This document shows, one piece after another, positions 13,558 through 21,152 of a DNA stretch of 24,125 bases (positions within the stretch are counted from its first letter, which is position 1; the number at the start of each line of letters is the position of its first letter). The DNA is from an uncultured Clostridia bacterium (lineage in GTDB: Bacteria; Bacillota; Clostridia; Christensenellales; Borkfalkiaceae): NCBI GenBank assembly GCA_947629735.1, contig CANREX010000004.1:1-24125 (forward strand), given 5' to 3'. The position numbers and the translations under genes are program-made. Under the pieces are notes generated by a model that worked only from the letters and a program-made list of their open reading frames with translations, ran no database searches and was not told where the DNA came from.

Positions 13558-14480
13558 TGGAAGAGAGGAACTTTACCGCCCGTGAAAAGTGCCCCCGCGC
13601 GGATGTGTTTTTAAGCGGAGAGCTGACGGAATTCACCCGTTCCGCGCTGAAAAAGCTGTTTGACGGCGAGTGCGTGTTCGTCAACGGCAAGGCGGCGAAG
13701 GCGGGGCAGAAGATAGAGGAGGGCGACGGGATAAAGGTGATTCTTCCCGACCCTAAACCGCTCGCCGCGCAGCCGCAGGACATTCCGCTCGAAATAATTT
13801 ACGAGGACGACGACTTGGCGGTTATTAACAAGCCGCAGGGCATGACGGTGCACGCGGGCAACGGCAACGAGGACGGCACTCTCGTCAACGCGCTTTTGTA
13901 TCGCCTCGGCAATTTAAGCGGCATAGGCGGCGTGATTCGCCCGGGGATAGTCCACCGCATAGACAAGAACACTTCGGGCTTGCTCGTAGTGGCAAAGAAC
14001 GACAGGGCGCACCTCTCGCTCGCGGAGCAGATAGCGAACAAGACCTGCCGCCGCACCTATATCGCGCTGCTCGAAGGCAATTTGGGACAGGACAGCGGGA
14101 GGATATCCACCTACATAGGCAGAAGCCCGACGGACAGGGTGAAGATGGCGGTAGTCCCTCCCGAAAAGGGCAAGATAGCCATAACCGATTATACCGTTCT
14201 GGAAAGGGAGAACGGCTATACGCTCTGCCGGTTCGATCTGCTGACGGGCAGGACGCACCAGATAAGGGTGCACGCTAAGTACATGAATCACCCGATAGTG
14301 GGCGACGACGTGTACGGCAGAAAGAAGAGGGAATTCGGCTTGGAAGGGCAGCTTCTGCACGCGTACGCGCTGCAATTTACTCACCCCGTGAGCGGGGAAG
14401 AAATGCGCTTTACCGCCCCGCTGCCCGAATATTTCAAAAAGACGCTTGCAAAATTGGGTTTTGACAATTTTTCTCTCTGA
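13557..14480 (+). CDS. rluD: RluA-family 23S rRNA pseudouridine synthase (RluD-like)
   Basis: A 307-residue enzyme with an N-terminal S4 RNA-binding domain (about 12-65, RADVFLSGEL to VNGKAAKAGQKIEEGD) and a catalytic domain of the RluA family. The active-site block HRIDKNTSGLLVVAKN (133-148) contains the catalytic Asp136. INKPQGMTVH and LLTGRTHQIRVH, followed by HPIVGDDVYG, are also in place. RluD modifies helix 69 of 23S rRNA; the exact target of this paralogue is inferred from family. The ATG overlaps the lspA stop (TAATG), so the two are translationally coupled, as in many Bacillota where lspA and ylyB adjoin. Confidence 0.93.
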   Translation: MEERNFTAREKCPRADVFLSGELTEFTRSALKKLFDGECVFVNGKAAKAGQKIEEGDGIKVILPDPKPLAAQPQDIPLEIIYEDDDLAVINKPQGMTVHAGNGNEDGTLVNALLYRLGNLSGIGGVIRPGIVHRIDKNTSGLLVVAKNDRAHLSLAEQIANKTCRRTYIALLEGNLGQDSGRISTYIGRSPTDRVKMAVVPPEKGKIAITDYTVLERENGYTLCRFDLLTGRTHQIRVHAKYMNHPIVGDDVYGRKKREFGLEGQLLHAYALQFTHPVSGEEMRFTAPLPEYFKKTLAKLGFDNFSL

Positions 14481-14484
14481 AAAC

Positions 14485-14513
14485 TTGCAATTTCCCAATG
14501 AGCTTGCTATAAT
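14485..14513 (+). promoter_or_regulatory. Promoter of the small membrane protein
   Basis: TTGCAA at 14485-14490 and TATAAT at 14508-14513, 17 bases apart, with TGC before the -10. Confidence 0.8.
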
Positions 14514-14546
14514 AAATTGCGTAAAAAGACAAAAAGGAGATTTTTT

Positions 14547-14882
14547 ATGGCTAAGAAAAAGACTACCACGACCACGTCGACAAGCAGCAACTATTCGCTC
14601 GTAAAGACGTGCGCTTTCTTCGGACTCGTCCTTGCGGGCGTAGCGGGCATAATCACGTTTATACTCAACTTGCTCGGCAAGTGCGGCGTGCATATCGATT
14701 GGGGCAACCGCGTGAGCGGCGTTTGCTCGCTTATTTCGCAGATAGCGGTGTTTATCGCCGTTTGGCTTGCGGCTTGGGACTACGTGAAGAACAAGGGCAA
14801 GACTTGGAAGATACTCTATCTTGTATTCTTCATTCTGAGCCTTCTCGGTCTCGTCGGCTTCGGCATCGGCTCGTGGTTGTAA
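14547..14882 (+). CDS. Small three-helix membrane protein of unknown function
   Basis: A 111-residue protein that I cannot place in a family. It begins MAKKK followed by a Thr/Ser run (residues 6-14). Three hydrophobic segments follow, at about 19-43, 57-79 and 88-110, separated by short loops (CGVHIDWGNR and DYVKNKGKTWK). The start at 14547 has AAAAAGGAGA in front with good spacing; an in-frame upstream start at 14517 would lie at the promoter and is rejected. It forms a single-gene transcript with its own strong promoter and terminator, inserted between the lspA-rluD pair and der. No function is proposed. Confidence 0.75.
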   Translation: MAKKKTTTTTSTSSNYSLVKTCAFFGLVLAGVAGIITFILNLLGKCGVHIDWGNRVSGVCSLISQIAVFIAVWLAAWDYVKNKGKTWKILYLVFFILSLLGLVGFGIGSWL

Positions 14883-14903
14883 TAAAAGAGAGATAAATAG
14901 AGC

Positions 14904-14940
14904 AGCGGTTTGCGCCAAATGGCGCAAACCGCTTTACTTT
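14904..14940 (+). terminator. Intrinsic terminator after the small membrane protein
   Basis: AGCGGTTTGCGCCA (14904-14917) and its complement (14920-14933) form a perfect stem, followed by TTACTTTTT. The trailing T-rich segment is shared with the -35 of der. Confidence 0.85.
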
Positions 14941-14961
14941 TTCCGCATTTTAACTTATAAT
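14933..14961 (+). promoter_or_regulatory. Promoter of der-plsY
   Basis: TTTACT at 14933-14938 and TATAAT at 14956-14961, 17-base spacing. The -35 overlaps the tail of the preceding terminator. Confidence 0.65.
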
Positions 14962-14992
14962 TCAGTTAAATAAAGCAAAAAGGTCATCTGTT

Positions 14993-16282
14993 ATGGCAAA
15001 CCCCTTGATAGCTATCGTCGGCAGACCGAACGTGGGGAAGTCCACGTTTTTCAACAAGGTTGCGGGCAGAAAAATTTCAATAACCGAGGACAGACCGGGC
15101 GTCACGCGCGACAGGCTGTACGCCGACGCGGAATGGCGCGGCAAGGCGTTTTCCATAGTCGATACGGGCGGAATAGAGCTCAAAAGCGACGATTTAATGT
15201 GGAAACAGATAAAAAAGCAGGCGGAAGTCGCGATAGAAACCGCCGTCGTCATACTCTTTTTCGTTGACGGGAAAGAGGGGTTGACGACGTCCGACTATGA
15301 AGTCGCGGACATGCTACGCCGCAGCAAAAAGCCCGTTATTTTGGTCGTGAACAAGATAGACGAGTACGCGGAGGACAAGGTGTTCGAGTTTTACTCCCTC
15401 GGGCTCGGCGAACCCTTACCCGTCTCCGCCGAACACGGCAAGGGCATTGGCGACGTTCTGGACGAGGCGGTGAGTTACTTCGAAAAGTACGAAAACGAGG
15501 AGGACGACAGCATAAAAATCGCCGTCGTCGGCAAACCAAACGCGGGGAAGTCCAGCCTCGTCAATAAAATTCTCGGGTTCGAGAGGTCGATAGTTACCGA
15601 CATCGCGGGCACGACGCGCGACGCGATAGACACACGTTTTTCCTACGACGGGCGCGCCTACACCATAATCGACACCGCGGGCATACGCAAAAAATCGAAA
15701 GTGGAGGACGACGTGGAGTACTACTCCGTCATGCGCGCGTTCGACGCGGTGCGCCGTGCGGACGTCTGCCTTCTCGTCGTGGACAGCACGGTGGGGCTCA
15801 CCGAGCAGGACACAAAGATTATAGGCTACGTGCACGAGCAGGGGAAGCCCTCCGTCGTTGTCATGAACAAGTGGGATCTGATAGAGAAAAACTCCTCCAC
15901 GATAAACGAATTTCAGGATAAACTCAAAGAAGATCTGAAATTCATGGACTACTTCAAGTCGCTATATATTTCCGCAAAGACGGGTCAGCGGGTGGAAAAC
16001 GTCTACGCCAACGCGCACAAGCGCATACAGACGGGCGTTCTGAACGACTTCATTTCCGACACCGTGCGCGCGAACGAGCCGCCTTCCTACAACGGCAGAA
16101 GGCTCAAAGTGTACTATTCTTCGCAGGTGGCGACAGCCCCGCCGACGTTCGTGCTGTTCGTGAACTCCGCCGACCTCTTGCACTTTTCCTACGAGAGGTT
16201 TTTGGAGAACGCGCTGCGCTCCTCTTTCGGGTTCGAGGGTTCGCCTATACGCATAGTCACGCGCGAAAAGAAGGACGAATAA
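14993..16282 (+). CDS. der: Ribosome biogenesis GTPase Der (EngA)
   Basis: A 429-residue double GTPase needed for assembly of the 50S subunit. The first G domain has GRPNVGKS (10-17), DTGG (57-60) and NKID (120-123). The second has GKPNAGKS (180-187), DIAGTTRDAI, DTAGIRKKSKV and NKWD. A C-terminal KH-like domain (about 350-429) ends with PPTFVLFVNSADLLHFSYERFLENALR, the family signature. The length is standard. AAGGT lies about 11 bases ahead of the ATG, a rather loose ribosome site. The plsY gene follows 18 bases after the stop, so both are likely one transcript. Confidence 0.97.
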   Translation: MANPLIAIVGRPNVGKSTFFNKVAGRKISITEDRPGVTRDRLYADAEWRGKAFSIVDTGGIELKSDDLMWKQIKKQAEVAIETAVVILFFVDGKEGLTTSDYEVADMLRRSKKPVILVVNKIDEYAEDKVFEFYSLGLGEPLPVSAEHGKGIGDVLDEAVSYFEKYENEEDDSIKIAVVGKPNAGKSSLVNKILGFERSIVTDIAGTTRDAIDTRFSYDGRAYTIIDTAGIRKKSKVEDDVEYYSVMRAFDAVRRADVCLLVVDSTVGLTEQDTKIIGYVHEQGKPSVVVMNKWDLIEKNSSTINEFQDKLKEDLKFMDYFKSLYISAKTGQRVENVYANAHKRIQTGVLNDFISDTVRANEPPSYNGRRLKVYYSSQVATAPPTFVLFVNSADLLHFSYERFLENALRSSFGFEGSPIRIVTREKKDE

Positions 16283-16300
16283 ACGGCGGGAGGTCAAATT

Positions 16301-17068
16301 ATGTATCAATTCGATTTTTCAAACATGAAGCCCTTTGATTTGGCTCACGGCTGGTATTGGCTGCTGCTCGGGGCGGTGATAAGCTATTTCTGCGGCTGTT
16401 TCAACTTCGCCATACTTATAGCGCGGTTAAAGCACCACGACATAAGAAAAGAGGGCAGCGGAAACCCCGGCTCTATGAATATTTCCCGCCAGCTCGGCTT
16501 GAAATACGGCATACTCAACTTTGTGTGCGACGGCTTGAAGGGCGGTATACCCGTTGTCGCCGGCTTTCTGATATTCAAAAACTACTACTTTGCGGGCACG
16601 CAGTACGTAGCCGTTTCCGACTTCGCGCGCTATCTGTTCGCGGTCTGCGCGGTCATAGGGCACGTGTTCCCCGTGACGATGAAGTTCAAAGGCGGCAAGG
16701 GAATCGCCACGACAATAGGGCTTTTCTGGTGTTCCGTCTCCTGCGAGATATGGTGGTTCGCCTTTATCGGGCTCGGGATATTCTTCCTGCTCTTCTTCTA
16801 TATGTATTTTACGGAGTGGGGGTCGATGGGCTCGCTGTTCGGCGTCTCCATATACACGGTATGGCAGGCGGTGATATTCGCGGTGCGCTACGCGGAAATC
16901 ATGACGAACGCTTACGTCATAATAATGTTTATGATGCTGTTCGCGCTCAACCTGATAACTTGGATAGCGCACAACAAGAATTTGAAGAGGTTGATGGCGG
17001 GGGAAGAACACCACACTTCCGTCAAGAAAATGCTCGATAAGAAGAGAAAGAAAGGGGCAAAACAGTAA
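16301..17068 (+). CDS. plsY: Acyl-phosphate:glycerol-3-phosphate acyltransferase PlsY
   Basis: A membrane enzyme that makes lysophosphatidic acid from glycerol 3-phosphate and acyl phosphate, the first step of phospholipid synthesis. EGSGNPGSMNISRQLGLKYG (51-70) is the first conserved cytoplasm-facing loop, GHVFPVTMKFKGGKGIAT (120-137) the second, and HNKNLKRLMAGEE near residue 225-238 the third. At 255 residues it is longer than typical PlsY (about 200). The extra length is an N-terminal 20 residues, longer loops and a basic C-terminal end (KKMLDKKRKKGAKQ). GGGAGG is well placed before the ATG. It follows der directly. Confidence 0.94.
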   Translation: MYQFDFSNMKPFDLAHGWYWLLLGAVISYFCGCFNFAILIARLKHHDIRKEGSGNPGSMNISRQLGLKYGILNFVCDGLKGGIPVVAGFLIFKNYYFAGTQYVAVSDFARYLFAVCAVIGHVFPVTMKFKGGKGIATTIGLFWCSVSCEIWWFAFIGLGIFFLLFFYMYFTEWGSMGSLFGVSIYTVWQAVIFAVRYAEIMTNAYVIIMFMMLFALNLITWIAHNKNLKRLMAGEEHHTSVKKMLDKKRKKGAKQ

Positions 17069-17123
17069 AATAACTCAAAAGATAATGACAGTTTTGGGCA
17101 AAATTCGGCTTTTAAAGCAAACC

Positions 17124-17164
17124 GAAAGGGGAGGTCGCAAAAACTTTTGCAACCTCCCTTTTAT
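17124..17164. terminator. Bidirectional terminator between plsY and the minus-strand gene
   Basis: AAAGGGGAGGT and GCAAAA (17125-17142) pair with TTTTGC and ACCTCCCTTTT (17145-17162) with one internal mismatch. T-rich sequence follows on the + strand, and the arm begins with an A run that serves the minus strand. Confidence 0.7.
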
Positions 17165-17178
17165 ATGCCGTTAACGTG

Positions 17179-17655
17179 TTATTTTTTCTCGTCCTCGGGT
17201 TTTTCCAAAGAATTTATCGTGTATTCGATTTTGGGGTTGGCTTCGAGCAGCGCTTTTATGAAGTCGTCGTACCAATCCTGCCTTACCACGATGACGATAA
17301 ACGAATCGTTTGCAAACGTCACGGCGAGTTTATCCGTCTTTCTGTCGAGCGTAACCGATACGATTTCGTCGATGTCATACTTGCTTACTATAAAGCCGAA
17401 ACATGTCTTGAACTTCTTGCCGTCTATCACGTACGCGGAGTTTATGAGCACCGATAAAATGATAACAACGAGCGCGACCGTGACGAAAAACATCAGCGAA
17501 TACTGCAATATCGGGTAGACGGGGTCGGCGGCGTTCGCCGTGCCTTCCAATATGCAATAGACGAGGTTTACGGTAAAGCCCGCCGCGCCGAGGGCGAGCG
17601 CGACGTACATCGCAACCTTCATCGGAGTGGAAAATTTGTATTTAAAGCGTTTCAT
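17179..17655 (-). CDS. Two-helix membrane protein with a possible PH-like domain
   Basis: A 158-residue protein not assigned to a named family. Two hydrophobic helices lie at about 13-37 and 49-73. The remaining part (about 74-145) reads YVIDGKKFKTCFGFIVSKYDIDEIVSVTLD and continues with alternating strand-like segments. That layout, a hairpin of two helices followed by a beta-rich domain, resembles bacterial PH-domain membrane proteins, but this is only a pattern-level similarity. The tail EKPEDEKK is charged. The ATG at 17655 is chosen because a TATAAT lies six bases upstream; the longer frame beginning with TTG at 17670 would start inside that promoter. No ribosome site is seen. It is a single gene between two promoters and terminators. 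Confidence 0.75.
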   Translation of the reverse strand: MKRFKYKFSTPMKVAMYVALALGAAGFTVNLVYCILEGTANAADPVYPILQYSLMFFVTVALVVIILSVLINSAYVIDGKKFKTCFGFIVSKYDIDEIVSVTLDRKTDKLAVTFANDSFIVIVVRQDWYDDFIKALLEANPKIEYTINSLEKPEDEKK

Positions 17656-17661
17656 ACTGCC

Positions 17662-17690
17662 ATTATACAATCAAACGCCGATAAACGCAA
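17662..17690 (-). promoter_or_regulatory. Promoter abutting the start codon of the minus-strand membrane protein
   Basis: On the minus strand TTGCGT (17690-17685) and TATAAT (17667-17662) are 17 bases apart, and only six bases separate TATAAT from the ATG. Transcription would begin at or next to the ATG, giving a leaderless mRNA. Confidence 0.7.
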
Positions 17691-17757
17691 GCGCTGAAAG
17701 GGTTATGCGCAAAAATTTAAATTGCGGGCGCAAATTGCGGTTTTTGCTCAATATGGC

Positions 17758-17786
17758 TTGCAATAAATCGCATTTTAGTATAGAAT
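17758..17786 (+). promoter_or_regulatory. Promoter of the aconitase-like hydratase
   Basis: TTGCAA at 17758-17763 and TAGAAT at 17781-17786, 17-base spacing. Divergent from the promoter at 17662-17690. Confidence 0.6.
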
Positions 17787-17825
17787 GGGCGTATAAACAG
17801 TGAAAAATAAGGAAAAAGACGCATT

Positions 17826-20057
17826 ATGATCAAGTTGATAAAGGGAGGAGTCTACTATATGGACGGCGGTCTCGTCAAGGAGAACGTCGCGTTTATGGTG
17901 GAGGACAAGAAGAAAAAGGCGATAAAGGGAACGCTCGCTTATTCCGTCTTGCAGGCGCATAACCGCGGCGACGGGGAAAATCTGAAATTGAAGTTCGACG
18001 CCCTCGCCTCGCACGATATAACCTATGTCGGGATAATACAGACGGCAAAGGCTTCGGGGCTGGAAAGATTTCCCGTTCCCTATACCTTGACAAACTGCCA
18101 CAATTCGCTGTGCGCGGTCGGGGGAACGATAAACGAGGACGACCACCTGTTCGGTCTGAGCGCCGCAAAAAAGTACGGCGGAAACTTCGTGCCGCCCCAC
18201 CTTGCCGTCATTCACCAATACATGCGCGAGACCCAGGCGGCGTGCGGAAAGATGATTTTGGGCTCGGACAGCCACACCCGCTACGGCGCGCTCGGCACAA
18301 TGGCGGTGGGCGAAGGCGGACCCGAGCTCGTGAAGCAGCTCCTCTCGCAGACGTACGACATAAAGCGCCCGGAAGTTATCGCCGTGTATCTGCGCGGCAA
18401 GCCCGCAAAGGGCGTAGGACCGCACGACGTGGCGATCGCCCTCGTCGGCGCGACCTTCAAAAAGGGCTTCGTCAAGAATAAAATTCTGGAATTTATCGGC
18501 CCGGGGATAAAGAATCTTTCAATGGACTTCCGCTGCGGGATAGACGTGATGACGACCGAGACGGCTTGCCTTTCAAGCATATGGGAGACGGACGAAACCA
18601 CACGCGAATACTTCAAACTGCACGGAAGAGAGGGAGATTTCAAGGAAATGCACCCCGCGCAGCCCGCCTATTACGACGGTGCGGTGGTTATAGACCTTTC
18701 CCGCATTGAGCCCATGATAGCCCTGCCTTTCCACCCTTCCAACGCGTTCACTTTAAAGGAAGTCATAGAAAACGCGGGGGACGTCTTGAACGAAACGCAA
18801 AAAGAGGGCAACAAGTTAAAGGGAGACAAGGGAAAGCCCTTTAAACTTCTGGACAGGGTAAAGGACGGCAAGATTTACGTAAGCCAGGGCATTATCGCGG
18901 GTTGCGCGGGCGGCTCTTATGAAAATATAGCGGAAGCGGCGGAGATATTGCGCGGCAAGAGCTGCGGCTACGGCGAATTTTCGCTCTCGCTCTATCCCCA
19001 ATCCCAGCCCGTATTCAAGTGCCTTGCGGACAACGGCTACGTGTCCTCGCTTATGGAGAGCGGCGCGATCGTCAAGACGGCTTTCTGCGGTCCTTGCTTC
19101 GGCGCGGGCGACACCCCCGCGGACAACGGCTTTTCCATACGGCACACCACCCGCAATTTCGAAAACAGAGAGGGCAGCAAACTCGGCGAAAACCAGCTCT
19201 CCGCGGTGGCGCTCATGGACGCGCGTTCTATCGCGGCTACGGCGGCGAACGGCGGAATTCTGACGAGCGCGGCGGACGTCGAATACGTCAAAAAGATAAA
19301 GAAATATTATTTCGACGCGGCTATCTATCAAAACCGCGTGTACAGGGGCGAGATGAAGCCCGAAAAGGGCGCGGAATTGGTTTACGGCAACAATATCGCC
19401 GATTGGCCCGAACAGCTCCCCTTGGCGGACAACTTGCTTATTGAAGTCGTCTCCGTGTTAAACGACGAGGTGACGACAACCGACGAGCTCATTCCGTCTG
19501 GCGAGACGTCGTCGTACCGCTCCAACCCGCTGAGGCTCGCGCAGTACGCGCTTTCCCGCAAAGACCCCCTTTACGTCGGCAGGGCGGAAGAGGTGAAAAG
19601 GGCGGAAGACGAGAGAAGGGCGAGCGGCAGCCTGCCCCAAGCGGTGCTCGACAGAGCGGGAATAAAGATTGCGGCGGACGTCATGTACGGCAGCGCGGTC
19701 GCGGCGAAAAAGCCCGGCGACGGCTCTGCGCGCGAACAGGCGGCTTCCTGCCAGCGCGTTCTGGGCGGGTTGGCTGATATCGCCCTCGAATACGCCACGA
19801 AGAGATATCGCTCCAACCTGATAAATTGGGGAATGTTGCCCCTTGTCTGCAAGAAATTCGACTTCAAAGTGGGAGATTTCATCTATATCGAGGGCATAAA
19901 GGAGAGCCTTAAAAAGGACGACGCCGTGATTGCCGCTACCAAAATTTCGGGCGGCAAGAGCGAAAAGATTTATCTCACCGTCGGCGCGCTCACCGACGAG
20001 GAGAGGAAGATAATTTTAAGCGGCTGCCTGATAAATTACAATAAGATTCACAAGTGA
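17826..20057 (+). CDS. Aconitase-superfamily hydratase (YbhJ-like)
   Basis: A 743-residue [4Fe-4S] hydro-lyase. The cluster cysteines are Cys360 (AGCAGGS) and Cys421/Cys424 (CGPCFGAGDTP). LGSDSHTRYGALGTMAVGEGG (146-166) is the substrate-binding DSHT block of the superfamily. The C-terminal region holds the swivelling domain (about 560-743). It does not carry the typical aconitase A or LeuC/LeuD arrangement, and resembles the poorly characterised hydratase group that includes E. coli YbhJ; the substrate is unknown. The start is uncertain. The ATG at 17826 keeps the IKGGVYYMDGGLV segment seen in relatives, whereas the ATG at 17859 has the stronger ribosome site (GGGAGGAG, eight bases away). It is monocistronic with its own promoter and terminator. 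Confidence 0.88.
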   Translation: MIKLIKGGVYYMDGGLVKENVAFMVEDKKKKAIKGTLAYSVLQAHNRGDGENLKLKFDALASHDITYVGIIQTAKASGLERFPVPYTLTNCHNSLCAVGGTINEDDHLFGLSAAKKYGGNFVPPHLAVIHQYMRETQAACGKMILGSDSHTRYGALGTMAVGEGGPELVKQLLSQTYDIKRPEVIAVYLRGKPAKGVGPHDVAIALVGATFKKGFVKNKILEFIGPGIKNLSMDFRCGIDVMTTETACLSSIWETDETTREYFKLHGREGDFKEMHPAQPAYYDGAVVIDLSRIEPMIALPFHPSNAFTLKEVIENAGDVLNETQKEGNKLKGDKGKPFKLLDRVKDGKIYVSQGIIAGCAGGSYENIAEAAEILRGKSCGYGEFSLSLYPQSQPVFKCLADNGYVSSLMESGAIVKTAFCGPCFGAGDTPADNGFSIRHTTRNFENREGSKLGENQLSAVALMDARSIAATAANGGILTSAADVEYVKKIKKYYFDAAIYQNRVYRGEMKPEKGAELVYGNNIADWPEQLPLADNLLIEVVSVLNDEVTTTDELIPSGETSSYRSNPLRLAQYALSRKDPLYVGRAEEVKRAEDERRASGSLPQAVLDRAGIKIAADVMYGSAVAAKKPGDGSAREQAASCQRVLGGLADIALEYATKRYRSNLINWGMLPLVCKKFDFKVGDFIYIEGIKESLKKDDAVIAATKISGGKSEKIYLTVGALTDEERKIILSGCLINYNKIHK

Positions 20058-20079
20058 TAATTAAGCGTAAAGGCAAGAG

Positions 20080-20117
20080 GGCGCGGCGGAAATTTTTCCG
20101 CCGCGCCTGCAATTTTT
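20080..20117 (+). terminator. Terminator after the hydratase
   Basis: GGCGCGGCGGAAA (20080-20092) and its complement (20095-20107) form a perfect stem. T-rich sequence begins after five more bases. Confidence 0.7.
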
Positions 20118-20150
20118 ATATTCGCTTTCTCGCTTTATTTAACCTTTTTA

Positions 20151-20696
20151 TCAGTTCATCGGCTGTTTTTCGGGAGGGCGGGGAGTTATAACGCCGTCGT
20201 CGGGCGGCTCTATGGGAAGTTTGGGCTGAACGGGCTTTCTGCGCCCGCCGTAAATCTTTTTCGGCAGCATCTTTTTGCCCTTTTTCTGCGCCCGCGCCCC
20301 TTTGTTTTCTACACTTTCCGCACCGTCGCCGTTTTCTCCGTTTGCGCCGCTTTCGCCGTTTTCGACGCCGTTTTCCTCGGGAATTTCTTCGCTTTTCGAC
20401 GGATTATCGAAATAGAAGTGGAATTCCACGCGCCCGTTTATACGCCTATCGCGCCCGAAATGCCCGTGGAAATGTCCGAAATGCTCGCGGCGTTCGCAAT
20501 GCTCGCGGCAATTCCCGCCGTCCTGCCCGTTTTCTGTGCCGTCGGGGACTTCTTCACTTTCATAAACTCTCGTTTCGTATTGCGTTTCTTCGTTCTCGGT
20601 GGTTTGGTTTCCTCCGTCGGTGTGAGTACAGCCGCAAATCCCCGCTGCGGCGATCGCCGCAGCCGAAAATATTGCCAACAGATAAAACTTTTTCAT
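20151..20696 (-). CDS. Putative lipoprotein with a His/Cys cluster and low-complexity tail
   Basis: A 181-residue protein with no recognised family. Residues 1-22 form a lipoprotein signal, with the lipobox ICGC and Cys23 as the lipidation site. Residues 63-79 hold a dense cluster (C63, H66, C67, H72, H75, H77, H79; pattern CxxHCx4HxxHxHxH) that could bind metal. An acidic E/N/G-rich stretch (about 102-132), a basic patch (AQKKGKKMLPKK, 136-147) and a proline-rich end (PKLPIEPP, TPRPPEKQP) follow. Most of it looks disordered. It is a single minus-strand gene with no ribosome site before the ATG. It should sit on the outer face of the membrane, given LspA in the same genome. Function unknown. 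Confidence 0.7.
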   Translation of the reverse strand: MKKFYLLAIFSAAAIAAAGICGCTHTDGGNQTTENEETQYETRVYESEEVPDGTENGQDGGNCREHCERREHFGHFHGHFGRDRRINGRVEFHFYFDNPSKSEEIPEENGVENGESGANGENGDGAESVENKGARAQKKGKKMLPKKIYGGRRKPVQPKLPIEPPDDGVITPRPPEKQPMN

Positions 20697-20699
20697 GAC

Positions 20700-20728
20700 A
20701 TAAGTATGTAAAATTATGCGCAGGTTAT
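20700..20728 (-). promoter_or_regulatory. Tentative sigma-E-like promoter of the lipoprotein gene
   Basis: On the minus strand an ATA core (20728-20726) lies 17 bases from CATACTTAT (20708-20700), close to the sigma-E pattern. No convincing sigma-A pair was found. The -10 is so near the ATG at 20696 that the mRNA would have almost no leader. Confidence 0.3.
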
Positions 20729-20738
20729 TCGCAAACGC

Positions 20739-20767
20739 TTGTAATTTGAAATAAGTTCTGATATAAT
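20739..20767 (+). promoter_or_regulatory. Promoter of the TM1266-ABC operon
   Basis: TTGTAA at 20739-20744 and TATAAT at 20762-20767, 17 bases apart, with TGA before the -10. Start near 20774 gives a 107-base leader. Confidence 0.8.
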
Positions 20768-20795
20768 AAATTCGCCTGAACTTAAAGGTTAGCCT

Positions 20796-20880
20796 GAGGG
20801 TAAAGGGGTAAATATAAAAGCCGAACTATCGTTGCGGCTGTATTTTCCTTGTTATCTCTCACGGCGTGGGAGGTTTTTTT
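20796..20880 (+). promoter_or_regulatory. Structured leader, candidate unclassified riboswitch
   Basis: A three-part stem at 20805-20850 pairs GGGG with CCTT, AAATA with TATTT, and AGCCG with CGGCT. After it, CTCTCAC (20856-20862) and GTGGGAG (20866-20872) form a hairpin with loop GGC, directly followed by seven T. The 3' arm contains the ribosome site GGGAGG. Upstream GAGGG (20796-20800) can pair with CTCTC (20856-20860) to close the first stem and open the second. These two exclusive states are what a regulatory switch needs. I see no match to TPP or other classes I know. Confidence 0.5.
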
Positions 20881-21132
20881 ATGTCCGAAAACAGGATATG
20901 CGTCATAAGCATAATTGCGGAAGGCAGAAGCGGGGCGAGTTCCATAAACGGAATACTTTCCGCTTACGGCGATTATATCGTCGGGAGAATGGGTATACCG
21001 TACAGGGAGCGGGGCGTTTCCGTCATCTGTATAGTTATCGACGCCCCCGCGGAAATCGTAAACACCGTCACGGGCAAGCTCGGCATGCTTGACGGCGTGA
21101 CGGCGAAAGCCGTCATGAGCAAGAACAAATAA
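20881..21132 (+). CDS. TM1266-family small regulator (iron-only hydrogenase system regulator type)
   Basis: An 83-residue single-domain protein that reads MSENRICVISIIAEGRS, then YGDYIVGRMGIPYRERGVSVICIVIDAPAEIVN. It matches the TM1266 family, which folds like the ACT/NikR C-terminal ferredoxin-like domain and is annotated as a putative regulator next to [FeFe]-hydrogenase maturation genes in several anaerobes. It has no DNA-binding domain, so it may act as a ligand-binding partner. The ATG at 20881 is preferred over an in-frame GTG at 20866 because GGGAGG lies seven bases before it. It is the first gene of an operon with an ABC importer, 20 bases ahead of the binding protein. Confidence 0.85.
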   Translation: MSENRICVISIIAEGRSGASSINGILSAYGDYIVGRMGIPYRERGVSVICIVIDAPAEIVNTVTGKLGMLDGVTAKAVMSKNK

Positions 21133-21152
21133 TTTATTAAGAGGTAACATAA

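Noticed and set aside
20774..20880. TPP riboswitch before the THI5-like transporter
   Set aside because: The conserved CTGAGA and ACCTGATCTGG-type segments are missing.
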